Positions 25,528 through 33,168 of a stretch of DNA of 64,000 nucleotides are shown piece by piece (positions within the stretch are counted from its first letter, which is position 1; the number at the start of each line of letters is the position of its first letter). Where the stretch lies: NCBI RefSeq assembly GCF_016907755.1, contig NZ_JAFBCN010000001.1:4402001-4466000 (forward strand), given 5' to 3'. A program made the translations under genes and the position numbers. Source of the DNA: Cellulosimicrobium cellulans (GTDB taxonomy: Bacteria > Actinomycetota > Actinomycetes > Actinomycetales > Cellulomonadaceae). The notes below the pieces were generated by a model. It made no database searches, was not told the DNA's origin, and saw only the letters and a program-made list of their open reading frames with translations.

Positions 25528-26262
25528 TCAGTCGCGCGCGTAGCGGCGCACGAACGCCGCGAGGATCCGGTGCGGAGCCCAGACGTCGCCGCGGCGCACG
25601 GCCGCCTCGACCTCACCCGCGGTCTCGGGCGCGAAGTACCCGTAGTCGCCGTACACCCCGATGCGGGTGAGGATCCCGTCCAGGTCCAGCTCGGGGTGGA
25701 ACTGCGTGGCGTAGAGGTTCTCCTTGACCCGGAACATCTGGACCGGGCACGCCTCCGACGTCGCGAGCAGCACCGCGTGCGACGGCAGCCAGGTCACGGC
25801 CTCCTTGTGCCCGACGTACGCCTCGAACGCGTCGGGCAGGTCGGCGAGCAGCGGGTCGGCGCGGCCCTCGGCGGTGAGCCGGATCGTCACGGGCGAGATG
25901 GGCTCGGCGTAGGTGTCGTCGAGGACGGCGCCCTCGTGCAGCCCGAGCGTCCCGACGCCGTAGCACGCGCCGAGGAACGGGAGGTCGCGCTCGACGATCT
26001 CGTCCAGGAGCGGCGCGAGCTCGCGCTCGACCCGGCGCTGGGTCGGCGACTTGTCCGCCTCGGGCGACGACGAGTCGAACGGGCTGCCGCCGACGATCAC
26101 CCCCGAGTACGCGTCGAGGTCGATCGCCGGCAGCGGCCCGGACTCCATCCGCACGCGGTGCAGCGCGCCCGCGTCCAGCCCGGAGTACCGGAGCACGGCC
26201 GCGTGCTCGCCGTCCGCGGCGGGGTCCTCCGCGCGCGACGCGAGCAGCAGGAACGGCCTCAT
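25528..26262 (-). CDS. Class I glutamine amidotransferase domain protein
   Basis: 244 aa stand-alone GATase1 of the GMP-synthase-like group. The nucleophile elbow is LGACYGVG (Cys near residue 100) and the catalytic His is in QFHPELD. VIVGGSPFDSSSPE is the oxyanion-strand region. It would release ammonia from glutamine or act as a gamma-glutamyl hydrolase; no acceptor enzyme is adjacent. The ATG at 26262 lies 7 nt after TAGCCT, so the transcript is probably leaderless. It is convergent with the TauE/SafE gene, with 32 nt between the stops. Confidence 0.88.
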   Translation of the reverse strand: MRPFLLLASRAEDPAADGEHAAVLRYSGLDAGALHRVRMESGPLPAIDLDAYSGVIVGGSPFDSSSPEADKSPTQRRVERELAPLLDEIVERDLPFLGACYGVGTLGLHEGAVLDDTYAEPISPVTIRLTAEGRADPLLADLPDAFEAYVGHKEAVTWLPSHAVLLATSEACPVQMFRVKENLYATQFHPELDLDGILTRIGVYGDYGYFAPETAGEVEAAVRRGDVWAPHRILAAFVRRYARD

Positions 26263-26269
26263 GCGCGTC

Positions 26270-26275
26270 AGGCTA
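26270..26275 (-). promoter_or_regulatory. -10 box of the glutamine amidotransferase gene
   Basis: TAGCCT on the minus strand, 7 nt before the ATG. The rest of the 230-nt gap to 26492 holds nothing I can support. Confidence 0.55.
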
Positions 26276-26492
26276 GGTGGGTGGGCGCGCCCACGCCCGC
26301 GGTGGGCGCGGGTCCGCGTCGGGCCGCGCGCCCAGGTCGTCGAGCCCGCCGACGGGGGCGGTGGCGCCGTCGCCCGCCCCGTGCCGTCGGCGCGCACGAC
26401 GGCGGCAGTGCGGCCGCAGGAGCCGGACGGTCACGACCGCGCGCGCCGTGAGGATCGACGCGCGGCGCCGGAGCACGCGCGCGGGGACGCGC

Positions 26493-27068
26493 TCAGGCAC
26501 GGTCGTAGGTGAGGACGGCGTTGCCGCCCTCGAACGTGGCGACGTCGGTGAGGTCGTAGGTCGTGGGTCGGAACGCGACCGCGCCGAACGCGTTCCGCCC
26601 GGCGCCCGCGACGACCGGGTAGAGCTTGACGACGAGCCGGTCGATCTCGTCGAGGAGCGCGCCCGCGAGGACGCCGCCGCCCGCGAGATAGATGTCGAGC
26701 GGCGAGTCCTCGGCCTTGAGCGCGCGCACGAGCGCGACCGGGTCGTCGCGCACGATCGTCACGGCCGGGTCGAGCGCGGGCTGCGACGTCGAGACGACGT
26801 ACTGGCGCAGGTGCGCGTACGGGCTCGTGATCCCGAGCTCGAGCGCGGGCTCGTAGGTCCGCCGGCCCATGACCACGGTGTCGAACGTCCGGTTGGGCTG
26901 GTCGTCGACGCCGAGCTGGCGGCGTCCGTGCGTGGGCAGCACGTCCGGGAACGTGTCGATCATGCGCACGCTGTACGCGTCGGAGGACGGGTAGAAGTCG
27001 ACCTCGTCGTCGGGGCCGGACAGGAAGCCGTCGATGGACAGGGCCACGAAGTAGGTGAGTCGTCTCAT
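26493..27068 (-). CDS. Dihydrofolate reductase / RibD C-terminal family protein
   Basis: 191 aa. RRLTYFVALSIDGFLSGPDDEVDF at the N-terminus, TVVMGRRTYEP in the middle and IYLAGGGVLAGALLDEIDRLVVKLYPVVAGAGRNAF towards the end are the family blocks. These stand-alone enzymes reduce pterin- or riboflavin-pathway-like compounds with NADPH; the substrate here is unknown. ATG 27068 is preferred over the upstream GTG because it restores the conserved start and has GGAG close by. It is divergent from a LysR gene, which may regulate it. Confidence 0.85.
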   Translation of the reverse strand: MRRLTYFVALSIDGFLSGPDDEVDFYPSSDAYSVRMIDTFPDVLPTHGRRQLGVDDQPNRTFDTVVMGRRTYEPALELGITSPYAHLRQYVVSTSQPALDPAVTIVRDDPVALVRALKAEDSPLDIYLAGGGVLAGALLDEIDRLVVKLYPVVAGAGRNAFGAVAFRPTTYDLTDVATFEGGNAVLTYDRA

Positions 27069-27094
27069 GGCTCCAGCCTCGGATTCCACCGATT

Positions 27095-27140
27095 CGTCAT
27101 CAATGACGCATGCTGGGTGGATCGTTCACCCGGCGTGAAC
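27095..27140. promoter_or_regulatory. Two dyads between the divergent DHFR-like and LysR genes
   Basis: CGTCAT-CA-ATGACG at 27095-27108 and GTTCAC-N5-GTGAAC at 27124-27140. The second contains the T-N11-A core (TCACCCGGCGTGA) expected of LysR-type binding sites. Together they lie between the two start codons, where one regulator could control both genes. Confidence 0.55.
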
Positions 27141-27177
27141 GGTGCACGGAGACGGAGGCAGACGTAGAGGTGGCCGC

Positions 27178-28068
27178 ATGGAGCTGAGGGACATCGAGAT
27201 CTTCCTGACGCTCGCCGACGAGCTGCACTTCGGGAGGACCGCGGAACGGCTCCACGTCTCGCCCGCGCGCGTGAGCCAGGCGATCAGCCGGCAGGAGCGG
27301 CGGATGGGGACCACCCTGTTCGACCGCACGAGCCGACGCGTCGAGCTGACGCCCGTCGGTGCCCGGCTGCGCGACGACCTGCGGCAGGGCTACGAGCTCA
27401 TCCAGTCGGGCATCGCGGCGGCCAGCCGTACCGGCGAGCGCCCCGCCGGCGTGCTGCGCGTCGCCGCGATGGGCATCGTCGGCCACGAGCTCCGTCCGGT
27501 GGTCGACGAGTTCACGGCACGGCACCCGGGCTGCTCGGTCGAGCGCCGCGAGTTCCACTTCTCGGACCCCTTCGGGGCGCTGCGCGAGGGCGAGGCCGAC
27601 CTGCAGGTGACGTGGTCCCCCGTCCGGGAGCCCGACGTCGTCGTGGGCCCCCGCGTGCTCACGGAGGGCCGCGTCCTCGCCGTCGCGACGGGGCACCCGC
27701 TCGCGGGCGAGGACGCGGTGTCGGTCGAGGTCCTCGGGGACCACGCCGTGCTCGAGCTCGGCGCCGGCGTCCCCACGTACTGGGAGGAGGCGATGGTGCC
27801 CCGCCGCACGCCGTCAGGCCGCCCGGTGCTGCGCGGTCCGGTCGCGCGCACGTTCCACGAGGTGCTGACCGTGGTCGCCTCGGGCGGGGCGGTCACCCCG
27901 CTCAACGCGCACGTGCGGCGGTACTACACGCACCCCGGCGTCGTGTACGTACCGATCGTCGACGTCCCCGACACCGAGTGGGTGCTCGTCTGGCTGCGGG
28001 ACCGCGAGACCCCCGAGGTCCGCGGCTTCGCCGAGATCGCCCGCGAGCTGGGCTCGCGGGCGATCTGA
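27178..28068 (+). CDS. LysR-family transcriptional regulator
   Basis: 296 aa. The N-terminal helix-turn-helix is LRDIEIFLTLADELHFGRTAERLHVSPARVSQAISRQE, followed by the linker helix and a periplasmic-binding-type effector domain from about residue 95 (VLRVAAMGIVGHELRPVVDEF). AGAGG lies 7 nt before the ATG. It is divergent from the DHFR-like gene, with a T-N11-A dyad between them. The effector is unknown. Confidence 0.9.
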   Translation: MELRDIEIFLTLADELHFGRTAERLHVSPARVSQAISRQERRMGTTLFDRTSRRVELTPVGARLRDDLRQGYELIQSGIAAASRTGERPAGVLRVAAMGIVGHELRPVVDEFTARHPGCSVERREFHFSDPFGALREGEADLQVTWSPVREPDVVVGPRVLTEGRVLAVATGHPLAGEDAVSVEVLGDHAVLELGAGVPTYWEEAMVPRRTPSGRPVLRGPVARTFHEVLTVVASGGAVTPLNAHVRRYYTHPGVVYVPIVDVPDTEWVLVWLRDRETPEVRGFAEIARELGSRAI

Positions 28069-28071
28069 GCC

Positions 28072-28881
28072 TCAGCTCCAGCGGAAGAGCCGGATGCCGA
28101 GAGGCAGCAGGACGGCCGTCCACGCGGCCATGACGACCACCTGCACGGTCGGGAACCCGGACTCGAACCAGCCCGCGGTCATCGCCTGCGACGCGGCTCC
28201 GAGCGGCGTGAACTTCCCGATCTGGGCCACGGCCTCCGGCATGATCGGGCCGGGCGTCCACAGCCCCGAGAGGAAGAGCAGCGGGAAGTAGACCAGCGTC
28301 CCGATCGCCGACGCCGTGCTCGCCTTGGGCACGCGCGCCGCGATGAGCGTGCCGAGCGAGTACATCGACGCGACGCCGAGGACGAACGCGAGCACGACCG
28401 TCGCCGCGTTCTGCGGCGCGACGAGCCCGAACACGAGCTGCCCGACGACGAGCGCGACCGCCGACGCGACGACGACCGCGACGAGGTTGGTGACGAGGTG
28501 CGCGACGACGATCCCCTGCGGCCGCATGGGCGTCGTGGACAGCCGCCGCAGCAGGCCCTTCTCGCGGAACGTCGCGAAGTAGACCGGCATCGTGGTGAGG
28601 GCGGGCGTCGCGATCGCGGCGGCGAGGACCACCGGGACGTAGAGCGCGACGGGCGCGAGCCCGAGCCACGGCGCGGGCGCGTCCTCGATGGGCGTGCGCA
28701 TCCCCGGGATCGCGAAGCCGACGCCGACCAGCAGGACGGTCGGGAACACGAGCGCGAAGAACACCGTGCCCGTGTCGCGCAGCCAGAGCCGTGACTCCGT
28801 CGCGAGCAGGACGCCGAACCCGCGCCACCCGCTGCCCCGGCGGGCGGGCGCGACGGCGGTGGGCAAGGTCGTGGCGGTCAT
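28072..28881 (-). CDS. ABC-2 type exporter permease
   Basis: 269 aa with six predicted membrane helices. ATESRLWLRDTGTVFFALVFPTVLLVGVGFAIPG starts the fold, and the family signature region is LFLSGLWTPGPIMPEAVAQIGKFTPLGAASQAM. It pairs with the upstream ATPase (4-nt ATGA overlap) as a DrrAB/NodJ-like exporter that removes a drug, lipid or other hydrophobic compound. Start by GGAG 6 nt upstream and by the overlap. Substrate not evident. Confidence 0.9.
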   Translation of the reverse strand: MTATTLPTAVAPARRGSGWRGFGVLLATESRLWLRDTGTVFFALVFPTVLLVGVGFAIPGMRTPIEDAPAPWLGLAPVALYVPVVLAAAIATPALTTMPVYFATFREKGLLRRLSTTPMRPQGIVVAHLVTNLVAVVVASAVALVVGQLVFGLVAPQNAATVVLAFVLGVASMYSLGTLIAARVPKASTASAIGTLVYFPLLFLSGLWTPGPIMPEAVAQIGKFTPLGAASQAMTAGWFESGFPTVQVVVMAAWTAVLLPLGIRLFRWS

Positions 28882-29942
28882 CGGGACTCCCCTCGGGTCG
28901 GCCGGGCGACGGGTGCGTCCGGGTCGTAGGTGCGGCCGGTCACGGCCACGAACACGTCCTCGAGGGACCGGGAGACGGTCCGGACGTCGTCGGGCACCAC
29001 CTCCTGCTCGGCGAGCGCGAGCACGACGGCGAGCAGGACCCGCCGCGTCCCCGTCACCTCGATCTCGCGGCCGGACGTCGGCACCACCTCGACGCGCTCG
29101 ACGTCCGCGAGGCCCGCGAGCGTGTGGAGCGCGAGGTCGTGGTCGGCCGGGGGCACGCGCAGGCGGACCGTGCGCGACGTGTCGACGGAGTCGACGAGCT
29201 CCGCGGGCGTGCCCTGCGCGACGATCCGACCGTGGTCGATGATGACGAGCCGGTCGCACAGCCGCTCGGCCTCGTCCATGAAGTGCGTGACGAGCAGGAT
29301 CGTCACGCCGCGGTCGCGCACGCGCTCCACGAGCTCCCAGGTGGCGCGGCGCGCGGCGGGGTCGAGGCCCGTCGTCAGCTCGTCGAGGATCGCGACGCGC
29401 GGGTTGCCCACGAGCGCGAGCGCGATCGAGAGACGCTGCTTCTGTCCGCCGGAGAGCTTCGCGAACGCGACGCGACGGTGCTCGTCGAGGTCGAGAAGAT
29501 CGAGCAGCTCCTCCACGTCCGCGGGCGACGCGTAGAACGACGCGAAGAGGCGCATCGCCTCCTCGACGGTGATCTTCTCGTTGAGGGCCGCCTCCTGGAG
29601 CTGGACCCCGACGGCGTCGCGCACCGCGGCGGGGTCGGTCTGCGGGTCGACGCCGAGCACGCGGACCGTCCCGCCGTCGGCCTCGCGCAGACCGGCGAGG
29701 CACTCGACGGTCGTCGTCTTCCCGGCCCCGTTGGGTCCGAGGATGCCGAAGATCTCGCCCGCCTCGACGCTGAAGCTCACGTCCTCGACGGCGACCTTGC
29801 GGGCCTCGGAGCCCGACGGCCCGGGATAGGTCTTGCGCAGGTTGCGGACCTCGACGACGGGCGACGGACCCGTCGGCGGGCCGACGGTCGGGGCGGGCGA
29901 TGCGACGGTCGCGCCGCGGGTGGGCGGTGGTGCGGGGCTCAT
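28878..29942 (-). CDS. ABC exporter ATPase, DrrA-like
   Basis: 354 aa. Walker A GPNGAGKTTT, signature LSGGQKQRLSIALAL, Walker B RVAILDELTTGLDP and H-loop VTHFMDEAE are all intact. A C-terminal extension of about 90 residues is typical of DrrA-type exporters and carries LEDVFVAVTGR. The first 35 residues are Pro/Ala-rich and not conserved. GGAGG lies before the ATG at 29942. It starts about 100 nt after the second exporter pair, so it may be transcribed from the same GntR-controlled promoter. Confidence 0.93.
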   Translation of the reverse strand: MSPAPPPTRGATVASPAPTVGPPTGPSPVVEVRNLRKTYPGPSGSEARKVAVEDVSFSVEAGEIFGILGPNGAGKTTTVECLAGLREADGGTVRVLGVDPQTDPAAVRDAVGVQLQEAALNEKITVEEAMRLFASFYASPADVEELLDLLDLDEHRRVAFAKLSGGQKQRLSIALALVGNPRVAILDELTTGLDPAARRATWELVERVRDRGVTILLVTHFMDEAERLCDRLVIIDHGRIVAQGTPAELVDSVDTSRTVRLRVPPADHDLALHTLAGLADVERVEVVPTSGREIEVTGTRRVLLAVVLALAEQEVVPDDVRTVSRSLEDVFVAVTGRTYDPDAPVARPTRGESR

Positions 29943-30042
29943 GCTGACCTCCACGAGGGTGTGCGAGGCCCACGCACGGCGCGGGCGCCGTCCGGAGGGC
30001 TCTCGGTGAACGGTGGGTGCGGTGGGTGTGCGGTGCGCCCGG

Positions 30043-30834
30043 TCAGCCGCTCGCGCTCGCGGCGAACTCGACCGGCTGGATCGCGACGCCCCGCAGGACG
30101 ACGCGCAGGAGCAGTGCGGCGAGCGCCACCCCGACGACCCCGCCGAGGACGGCGAGCCAGACAGGGGTGCCGTCGAGACCGACGACGCGCGCGAGCGCGT
30201 GGCCGAAGAAGCCGGAGCGGAGGAAGATCTCGGCGACCACCACGGGGACGAGCGACGCGAGGACGAGGAGCACCCCGCGCAGGAACCCGAACCCGTAGAA
30301 GCCGGCGGCGACCACCATCCCGGCCAGGTAGTACACGACGCAGAAGATGCCCTCGACGAGGATCACGAGGCCCACCTGCGAGCCGTCGCCGTAGAGCTGC
30401 CCGAGCTCGGGCTCGGTCGCCCACCCCGCGCGCCGGAACAGCGTCCACTCCCCCCACTTCACGAGCGCGCTCGCGACGCCGAACGTCATGCCGGACACGG
30501 CGGCGCCGATCCACAGCCCGTGCGTGTAGGAGCGGCGCGTGCCGCCCGAGGCGACGTGCACGGCGATCGTCATGAGGGGCAGGATGATGCCCATCACGAA
30601 GAGGAAGAACTTCGCCGAGCCGGCGACGCCCCCGACCGCCTCGATGCTCACGTCGTCGTTGCGGTCCATGATCCAGAGGATGAGCGCCCCGACGGCGAGC
30701 GCGATCGCCCAGAACCAGACCCCGACGTACCAGGTCCCGACGACGAAGTACCAGGCGACGGCGTTGACGCCGCGCCGGTGGGCGGCGGACTCGAGGGCGC
30801 GGCGCTCGGCGGTGCGCTGGGTCGCGGCGGTCAT
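30043..30834 (-). CDS. Membrane protein, exporter permease of the YtrA-type cluster
   Basis: 263 aa with six or more hydrophobic segments (WYFVVGTWYVGVWFWAIALAVGALILWIMD, FFLFVMGIILPLMTIAVHVA, VYYLAGMVVAAGFYGFGFLRG and others). It shows no clear ABC-2 signature but overlaps the preceding ATPase by 4 nt (ATGA) and is the only permease candidate for it. The order GntR-ATPase-permease matches Bacillus ytr-like loci that respond to cell-wall antibiotics. Confidence 0.8.
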   Translation of the reverse strand: MTAATQRTAERRALESAAHRRGVNAVAWYFVVGTWYVGVWFWAIALAVGALILWIMDRNDDVSIEAVGGVAGSAKFFLFVMGIILPLMTIAVHVASGGTRRSYTHGLWIGAAVSGMTFGVASALVKWGEWTLFRRAGWATEPELGQLYGDGSQVGLVILVEGIFCVVYYLAGMVVAAGFYGFGFLRGVLLVLASLVPVVVAEIFLRSGFFGHALARVVGLDGTPVWLAVLGGVVGVALAALLLRVVLRGVAIQPVEFAASASG

Positions 30835-31841
30835 CGTGCCTCCTCGGTCTCGGCGTCGGCGCCGTTCCCGGCCCGCCCGGTGCGGGTGAGGTGGACGAAC
30901 AGGTCCTGGACGGGGACGGCGCCGACCTCGATCCCGGCCTCCGCCGCGGCGGTCCGCTCGTCGTCGGCGAACGTGCCGAAGAGCGTCACCTGGGCGGTGC
31001 CGCCGAGCCGCTGCCGCGCGAGCACCTCGCGACCGGCCGCGTGCTGCTCGACCACCCCGGCGGGGCCGGTGAGGCTGACGCCCCGGGCGCGCACGTCGTC
31101 GGCGTTCTCGGCGAGCAGGACGCGACCGCGGTCGATGATCACCACGTCCTCGAAGAGCCGCTCCACCTCGGTGATGAGGTGGCTCGACAGCAGGACCGTG
31201 CGCGGGTGCTCGGCGTAGTCGGCGACGAGCGCGTCGTAGAACGCGTACCGGCTCGGTGCGTCCATGCCGAGGTAGACCTCGTCGAAGATCGTCAGCGGCG
31301 CGCGTGCCGCCAGGCCGATCACCGCGCCGAGCGCGGAGCGCTTGCCGCGCGACATCTCGGTCGGCTTCTTGCGGACGTCGACCTCGAGCTCGTCCAGCAG
31401 CCGCGCGGCGAGGTCTGCGTCCCAGTGCGGGCGCAGGTCGGCGTAGTACTCGAGCGTGTCGCTCGCCTTGTCCGTCTCCCAGACGTCGCCGCTCTCGCGG
31501 ACGAGCTGCGTGTGCATGGTCGCCCACACGTTCTCGAACGGGTCCTCGAGCTCGCCCGCCGGTCCGACGCGCACCGTCCCGGACGTGGGCCGACGGAACG
31601 CCGCGAGCAGGGCGGCGAGCGTCGTCTTGCCCGCGCCGTTGCGGCCGAGCAGGCCGGTGATGACGCCGGGCCGGATCGTGAGCGTCGCGCCGTCGAGCGC
31701 GGGGACCTCGTCCCCGCGGGAGTAGCGGACGACGACGTCCCGCACCTCGGCGGCGAACGGCGCCGGAGGTGAGGGCGGGTTCCGGGCGACCGGGGTCTGG
31801 TCGGTGGGGTGGCTGGCGGGCCGGGCGGTCACGGGTCTCAC
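30831..31841 (-). CDS. ABC transporter ATPase of the GntR (YtrA-type) cluster
   Basis: 336 aa. Walker A GRNGAGKTTLAALLAAF is normal. The signature motif is degenerate (MSRGKRSALGAVIGLAAR in place of LSGGQ), Walker B is APLTIFDEVYLGMD, with Val-Tyr in place of the usual Pro-Thr after Glu, and the H-loop is LLSSHLITEVERL. These changes match the YtrB-like subfamily. The GTG at 31841 overlaps the gntR stop (GTGA), so translation is coupled to the regulator. Confidence 0.9.
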   Translation of the reverse strand: MRPVTARPASHPTDQTPVARNPPSPPAPFAAEVRDVVVRYSRGDEVPALDGATLTIRPGVITGLLGRNGAGKTTLAALLAAFRRPTSGTVRVGPAGELEDPFENVWATMHTQLVRESGDVWETDKASDTLEYYADLRPHWDADLAARLLDELEVDVRKKPTEMSRGKRSALGAVIGLAARAPLTIFDEVYLGMDAPSRYAFYDALVADYAEHPRTVLLSSHLITEVERLFEDVVIIDRGRVLLAENADDVRARGVSLTGPAGVVEQHAAGREVLARQRLGGTAQVTLFGTFADDERTAAAEAGIEVGAVPVQDLFVHLTRTGRAGNGADAETEEAR

Positions 31842-32251
31842 CTCGGGGTGGGGTCGGTGGTCGGGCCGGTGCTCTGGTCGCCGGACGTGCCGGCGGGACG
31901 CGGCCGGCCGAGGACGTAGTCCACGATCTCGGCCGTCGGGATGTCGAGGAGGTCGGCCTGCGCGAGCGCGGGGGCGAGGATCTCGTCGAAGAACCGGGCG
32001 CGGTGGTCGGCGAGCAGCCGCTCACGCGCCCCGGGGGCGACGAACATGCCGAGGCCGCGCCGCTTGTAGAGGACGCCCTCGTCGACGAGGCCGGCGAACG
32101 CCTTGGCCGCGGTCGCCGGGTTGATGCGGAACGTCGTCGCGAACTGCGTGGTCGACATGACCTGCTCCTCCTCCGCGAGCTCCCCTGCGAGCACCTGCGC
32201 CCGGACCATCTGCGCGATCTGGAGGTAGATGGGTTCCGGTCCGTCGAACAT
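31838..32251 (-). CDS. GntR-family regulator, YtrA subfamily
   Basis: 137 aa, the short size typical of YtrA. The winged helix is PIYLQIAQMVRAQVLAGELAEEEQV with FATTFRINPATAAKAFAGLVDEGVLYKRRGLGMFV, followed by only a short C-terminal helix pair. It starts at ATG 32251, which is 9 nt from GGGAGAGG; ATG 32260 lies directly against that site and is less likely. It heads the exporter operon and would repress it through the long dyad upstream until a cell-envelope signal arrives. Confidence 0.9.
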   Translation of the reverse strand: MFDGPEPIYLQIAQMVRAQVLAGELAEEEQVMSTTQFATTFRINPATAAKAFAGLVDEGVLYKRRGLGMFVAPGARERLLADHRARFFDEILAPALAQADLLDIPTAEIVDYVLGRPRPAGTSGDQSTGPTTDPTPR

Positions 32252-32279
32252 GGGCCCCATCCTCTCCCGCCTCGCGTGT

Positions 32280-32313
32280 TCTGTGGTTCATTACTCCACT
32301 AATGAACCACAGA
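32280..32313. promoter_or_regulatory. GntR (YtrA-type) operator: 14-bp perfect inverted repeat
   Basis: TCTGTGGTTCATTA and TAATGAACCACAGA are exact complements separated by CTCCAC. The centre is AT-rich and lies 29 nt before the gntR start. The length and position mark it as the autoregulatory operator and promoter region of the exporter operon. Confidence 0.82.
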
Positions 32314-32453
32314 TGCAGACGATCTCGCAACCCCGTGATCACCCGCTCTGGGCGGTACCCACGGCGGGCGCGCGGTGGGACCCTGGGAGGATCCGGCGTC
32401 CGCGGCGGGTCACGCCCTCCGGCCGCCGGCGGTCACGAAGGAGTGAGACGACG

Positions 32454-32861
32454 ATGGTCACCATTCGGCGCGGGTTCTCCAGCTTCTCGGCGGACGACCT
32501 CGACGCGGCGCGCGATTTCTACGGAGGAACCCTCGGGCTCCCCGTCACGGCACTCGACGACGGGGGTGGTCTGGTGCTGCACCTCGGCGGCGGTTCGGAC
32601 GTGTTCGTGTACCCGAAGGAGGACCATCGGCCGGCCGCCTTCACGGTCATGCACCTCACCGTCGACGACGTGGACCAGGTCGTCGACGAGCTCACCGCGA
32701 AGGGCGTGACGTTCGAGCGCTACGAAGGGTTCGACCAGGACGACAAGGGCATCGTGCGCGGCTTCATGGAGGGCGGCGACGGGGCCTGGTTCACCGACCC
32801 GGCCGGCAACATCGTCGGCCTCGCCGACGGCGAGAACATGGCACGCCTGGTCGAGGGCTGA
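32454..32861 (+). CDS. Glyoxalase/VOC superfamily protein
   Basis: 135 aa with the two beta-alpha-beta-beta-beta modules of the vicinal oxygen chelate fold: FSADDLDAARDFYGGTLGLPVT in the first and MHLTVDDVDQVVDELTAKGVTFERY in the second, ending WFTDPAGNIVGLAD. Such small proteins are isomerases, dioxygenases or binding/resistance proteins for antibiotics such as bleomycin; the specific role is open. AAGGAG lies 10 nt before the ATG. Confidence 0.88.
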   Translation: MVTIRRGFSSFSADDLDAARDFYGGTLGLPVTALDDGGGLVLHLGGGSDVFVYPKEDHRPAAFTVMHLTVDDVDQVVDELTAKGVTFERYEGFDQDDKGIVRGFMEGGDGAWFTDPAGNIVGLADGENMARLVEG

Positions 32862-32879
32862 TCTCCGGCCGATCGGTAC

Positions 32880-32911
32880 GACGCCGCCGCGGGAAGACCC
32901 CCGGCGGCGTC
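32880..32911 (+). terminator. Hairpin terminator after the VOC gene
   Basis: GACGCCGCCG pairs with CGGCGGCGTC across a 12-nt loop, starting 18 nt after the stop. A second stem, GTCCGCAC/GTGCGGAC, follows at 32909-32940. Confidence 0.65.
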
Positions 32912-32966
32912 CGCACGTCGTGGCGCAGTTCCGTGCGGACACCTGGGTCCAGGCAGCACCAGGCGA

Positions 32967-33122
32967 TCAGCCTCGACGTCCGGTGCGGTCGCGGTTGAGA
33001 CCGGCGACCAGGTCGGTGGCGTCGCAGTCGAGCGCCTTGGCGATGTCGAGCAACGTCGACAGACGCGGGTTGGCCGGGGTCCTCTTGGCCCGGTCCGCGC
33101 TCCCCTGTTGTCCACAAGGAAC
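32967..33122 (-). pseudogene. Remnant of an XRE-family DNA-binding protein
   Basis: About 50 codons on the minus strand read KRTPANPRLSTLLDIAKALD then CDATDLVAGLN and a stop. This is the second half of a Cro/C1-type helix-turn-helix (the part after the recognition helix). No start codon or first half is found in frame and a stop precedes it, so the gene is truncated. It lies back-to-back with the Fic gene, where many fic loci carry a regulator or antitoxin. Confidence 0.5.
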
Positions 33123-33135
33123 ATACAGGTGCTCG

Positions 33136-33168
33136 CAATGTCACTCATCGAGCCCTAGAGTGACATTG
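33136..33168. promoter_or_regulatory. Operator and -10 box of the Fic gene
   Basis: CAATGTCACTC and GAGTGACATTG form a perfect 11-bp inverted repeat with an 11-nt spacer. The -10 hexamer TAGAGT (33156-33161) sits at the border of the right arm, 6 nt before the GTG start codon. A bound repressor would block the promoter and the 5' end of a leaderless mRNA. Confidence 0.72.
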
